NCBI GenBank assembly: GCA_028023455.1 | Contig: JAQFVV010000018.1 | Span: 7,659,274-7,723,273 of the forward strand | Source of the DNA: Epiperipatus broadwayi | Taxonomy: Eukaryota > Onychophora > Udeonychophora > Euonychophora > Peripatidae | Reading direction: 5' to 3' | Length of the DNA: 64,000 bases | In this document: one piece after another, positions 63,316-64,000 of the stretch | How positions within the stretch are numbered: position 1 is the first letter of the stretch | How the letters are laid out: every line of letters begins with the position of its first letter | Position numbers and translations under genes: made by a program | The notes under the pieces: model-generated | Told to the model about the DNA's origin: nothing | Database searches by the model: none | The model's input: only the letters and a program-made list of their open reading frames with translations

Positions 63316-64000
63316 AAGTCAAAGAATGTCATCTTCCCGATTAAGATTTGTCCATGCTTTATTCCAGAGAATAATGAGGTAACAAGCCCAAAGTCATTAT
63401 AACCACATTACCTGAATTCCAACTCCTAACTTTTAAAAATTAATGTTTTCTTTATGTTGAATCTCTTTTAACTCACTAGTCAGTGAGTATGTTAAATTAA
63501 TAATTATTTTCTGCGTATCAATTCTCTACAACCTAAATTAATCTTGCTGTAAAATCTTTCATCCGACTCACGCTTCTTATTTTTCTTATAATTTAGTACG
63601 GTTAGAATTTATTATTAATGATATTTTTATATTTTTCACTAAAATTTTATTTATAAATGCCAATCAAACGCAGTCTTGTGAGCTTCTTCTATATCCCACT
63701 GTGGAATAGAAAGGGGGTGGGGGATTAATTAGTTCTTGTTATTTATTTCTAAATAGCTCGTAAGATTGAGTTTCTCTTTTAAAATGAATATATGCTTTAA
63801 AAATATTTTATCATAAATTTATACAAAATGTATAAATACTTTTCCAATCTGGGTGAATATTGGTGTCCATTAATTTTAATGATTTCTTTACTGATCATCA
63901 TTGCCAAAAGACTAGGGATCTAATTCTATTTTGTTATTTGCACTCTTAGGTGCATGAATTTTGTTTCTTTTATATATGTCAAACAAAATAGTATTGATTC
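63316..64000. other. AT-rich DNA to window end
   Basis: No feature recognised. Confidence 0.5.

Overview
This window is AT-rich eukaryotic (animal) DNA, made mostly of transposable elements and simple repeats, with very little cellular coding sequence. There are no operons or ribosome-binding sites. Splice-like signals, tRNA-derived SINEs, RTE-type LINEs, GIY-YIG (Penelope-like) fragments, a hAT MITE and a processed ribosomal-protein pseudogene all indicate a metazoan genome. The repeat style, with long GATA/TCTA tracts and SINE-like arrays in alternating orientation, reminds me of cephalopods. That is an impression, not a demonstrated assignment.

Layout. 1-5.7 kb: a SINE with target-site duplications, an ATT/ATC microsatellite, a 1.4-kb degenerate GATA field, one unrecognised candidate exon and a 0.5-kb inverted repeat. 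5.9-19.3 kb: a 5'-truncated RTE-like LINE split by a 10.7-kb LTR element (LTR-A, 3.28-kb LTRs) that carries one intact 747-residue ORF and no recognisable pol. Removing LTR-A and one copy of its 4-bp target duplication restores the LINE reading frame exactly. 19.3-24 kb: a CTAT microsatellite, a hAT MITE with an 8-bp duplication, and six copies of a SINE-like repeat. 24-27 kb: two head-to-head GIY-YIG fragments with a 1.97-kb solo LTR (LTR-C) at the hinge. 27-31.8 kb: mostly featureless, with two unidentified coding-like fragments. 31.8-38.6 kb: a second pol-less LTR element (LTR-B, 1.8-kb LTRs) with a tRNA-Pro-like primer site and a gag-like ORF. 38.6-46 kb: AT-rich DNA, a long GATA microsatellite and an RPS21 processed pseudogene. 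46-49.7 kb: a convincing terminal exon of an unidentified gene, a second RTE-like LINE and a LINE tail with a CCHC finger, followed by a 500-N gap. 50.2-58.2 kb: a third pol-less LTR element (LTR-D, minus strand, LTRs near 3 kb) with a recognisable but frame-broken gag. 58.2-64 kb: AT-rich DNA with small inverted repeats and microsatellites.

The main result is the LTR set. Three two-LTR elements and one solo LTR lie within about 34 kb. LTRs are long (1.8-3.3 kb) and end in TTACA or a near variant. The two-LTR copies carry at most one gag-like or unrecognised ORF and no protease, reverse transcriptase or integrase. LTR pairs look nearly identical by eye, so the insertions appear recent. They resemble LARD-type non-autonomous retrotransposons that depend on a partner elsewhere. 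LTR-A and LTR-D also share a leader motif, so they may be one superfamily that has diverged strongly in its coding region.
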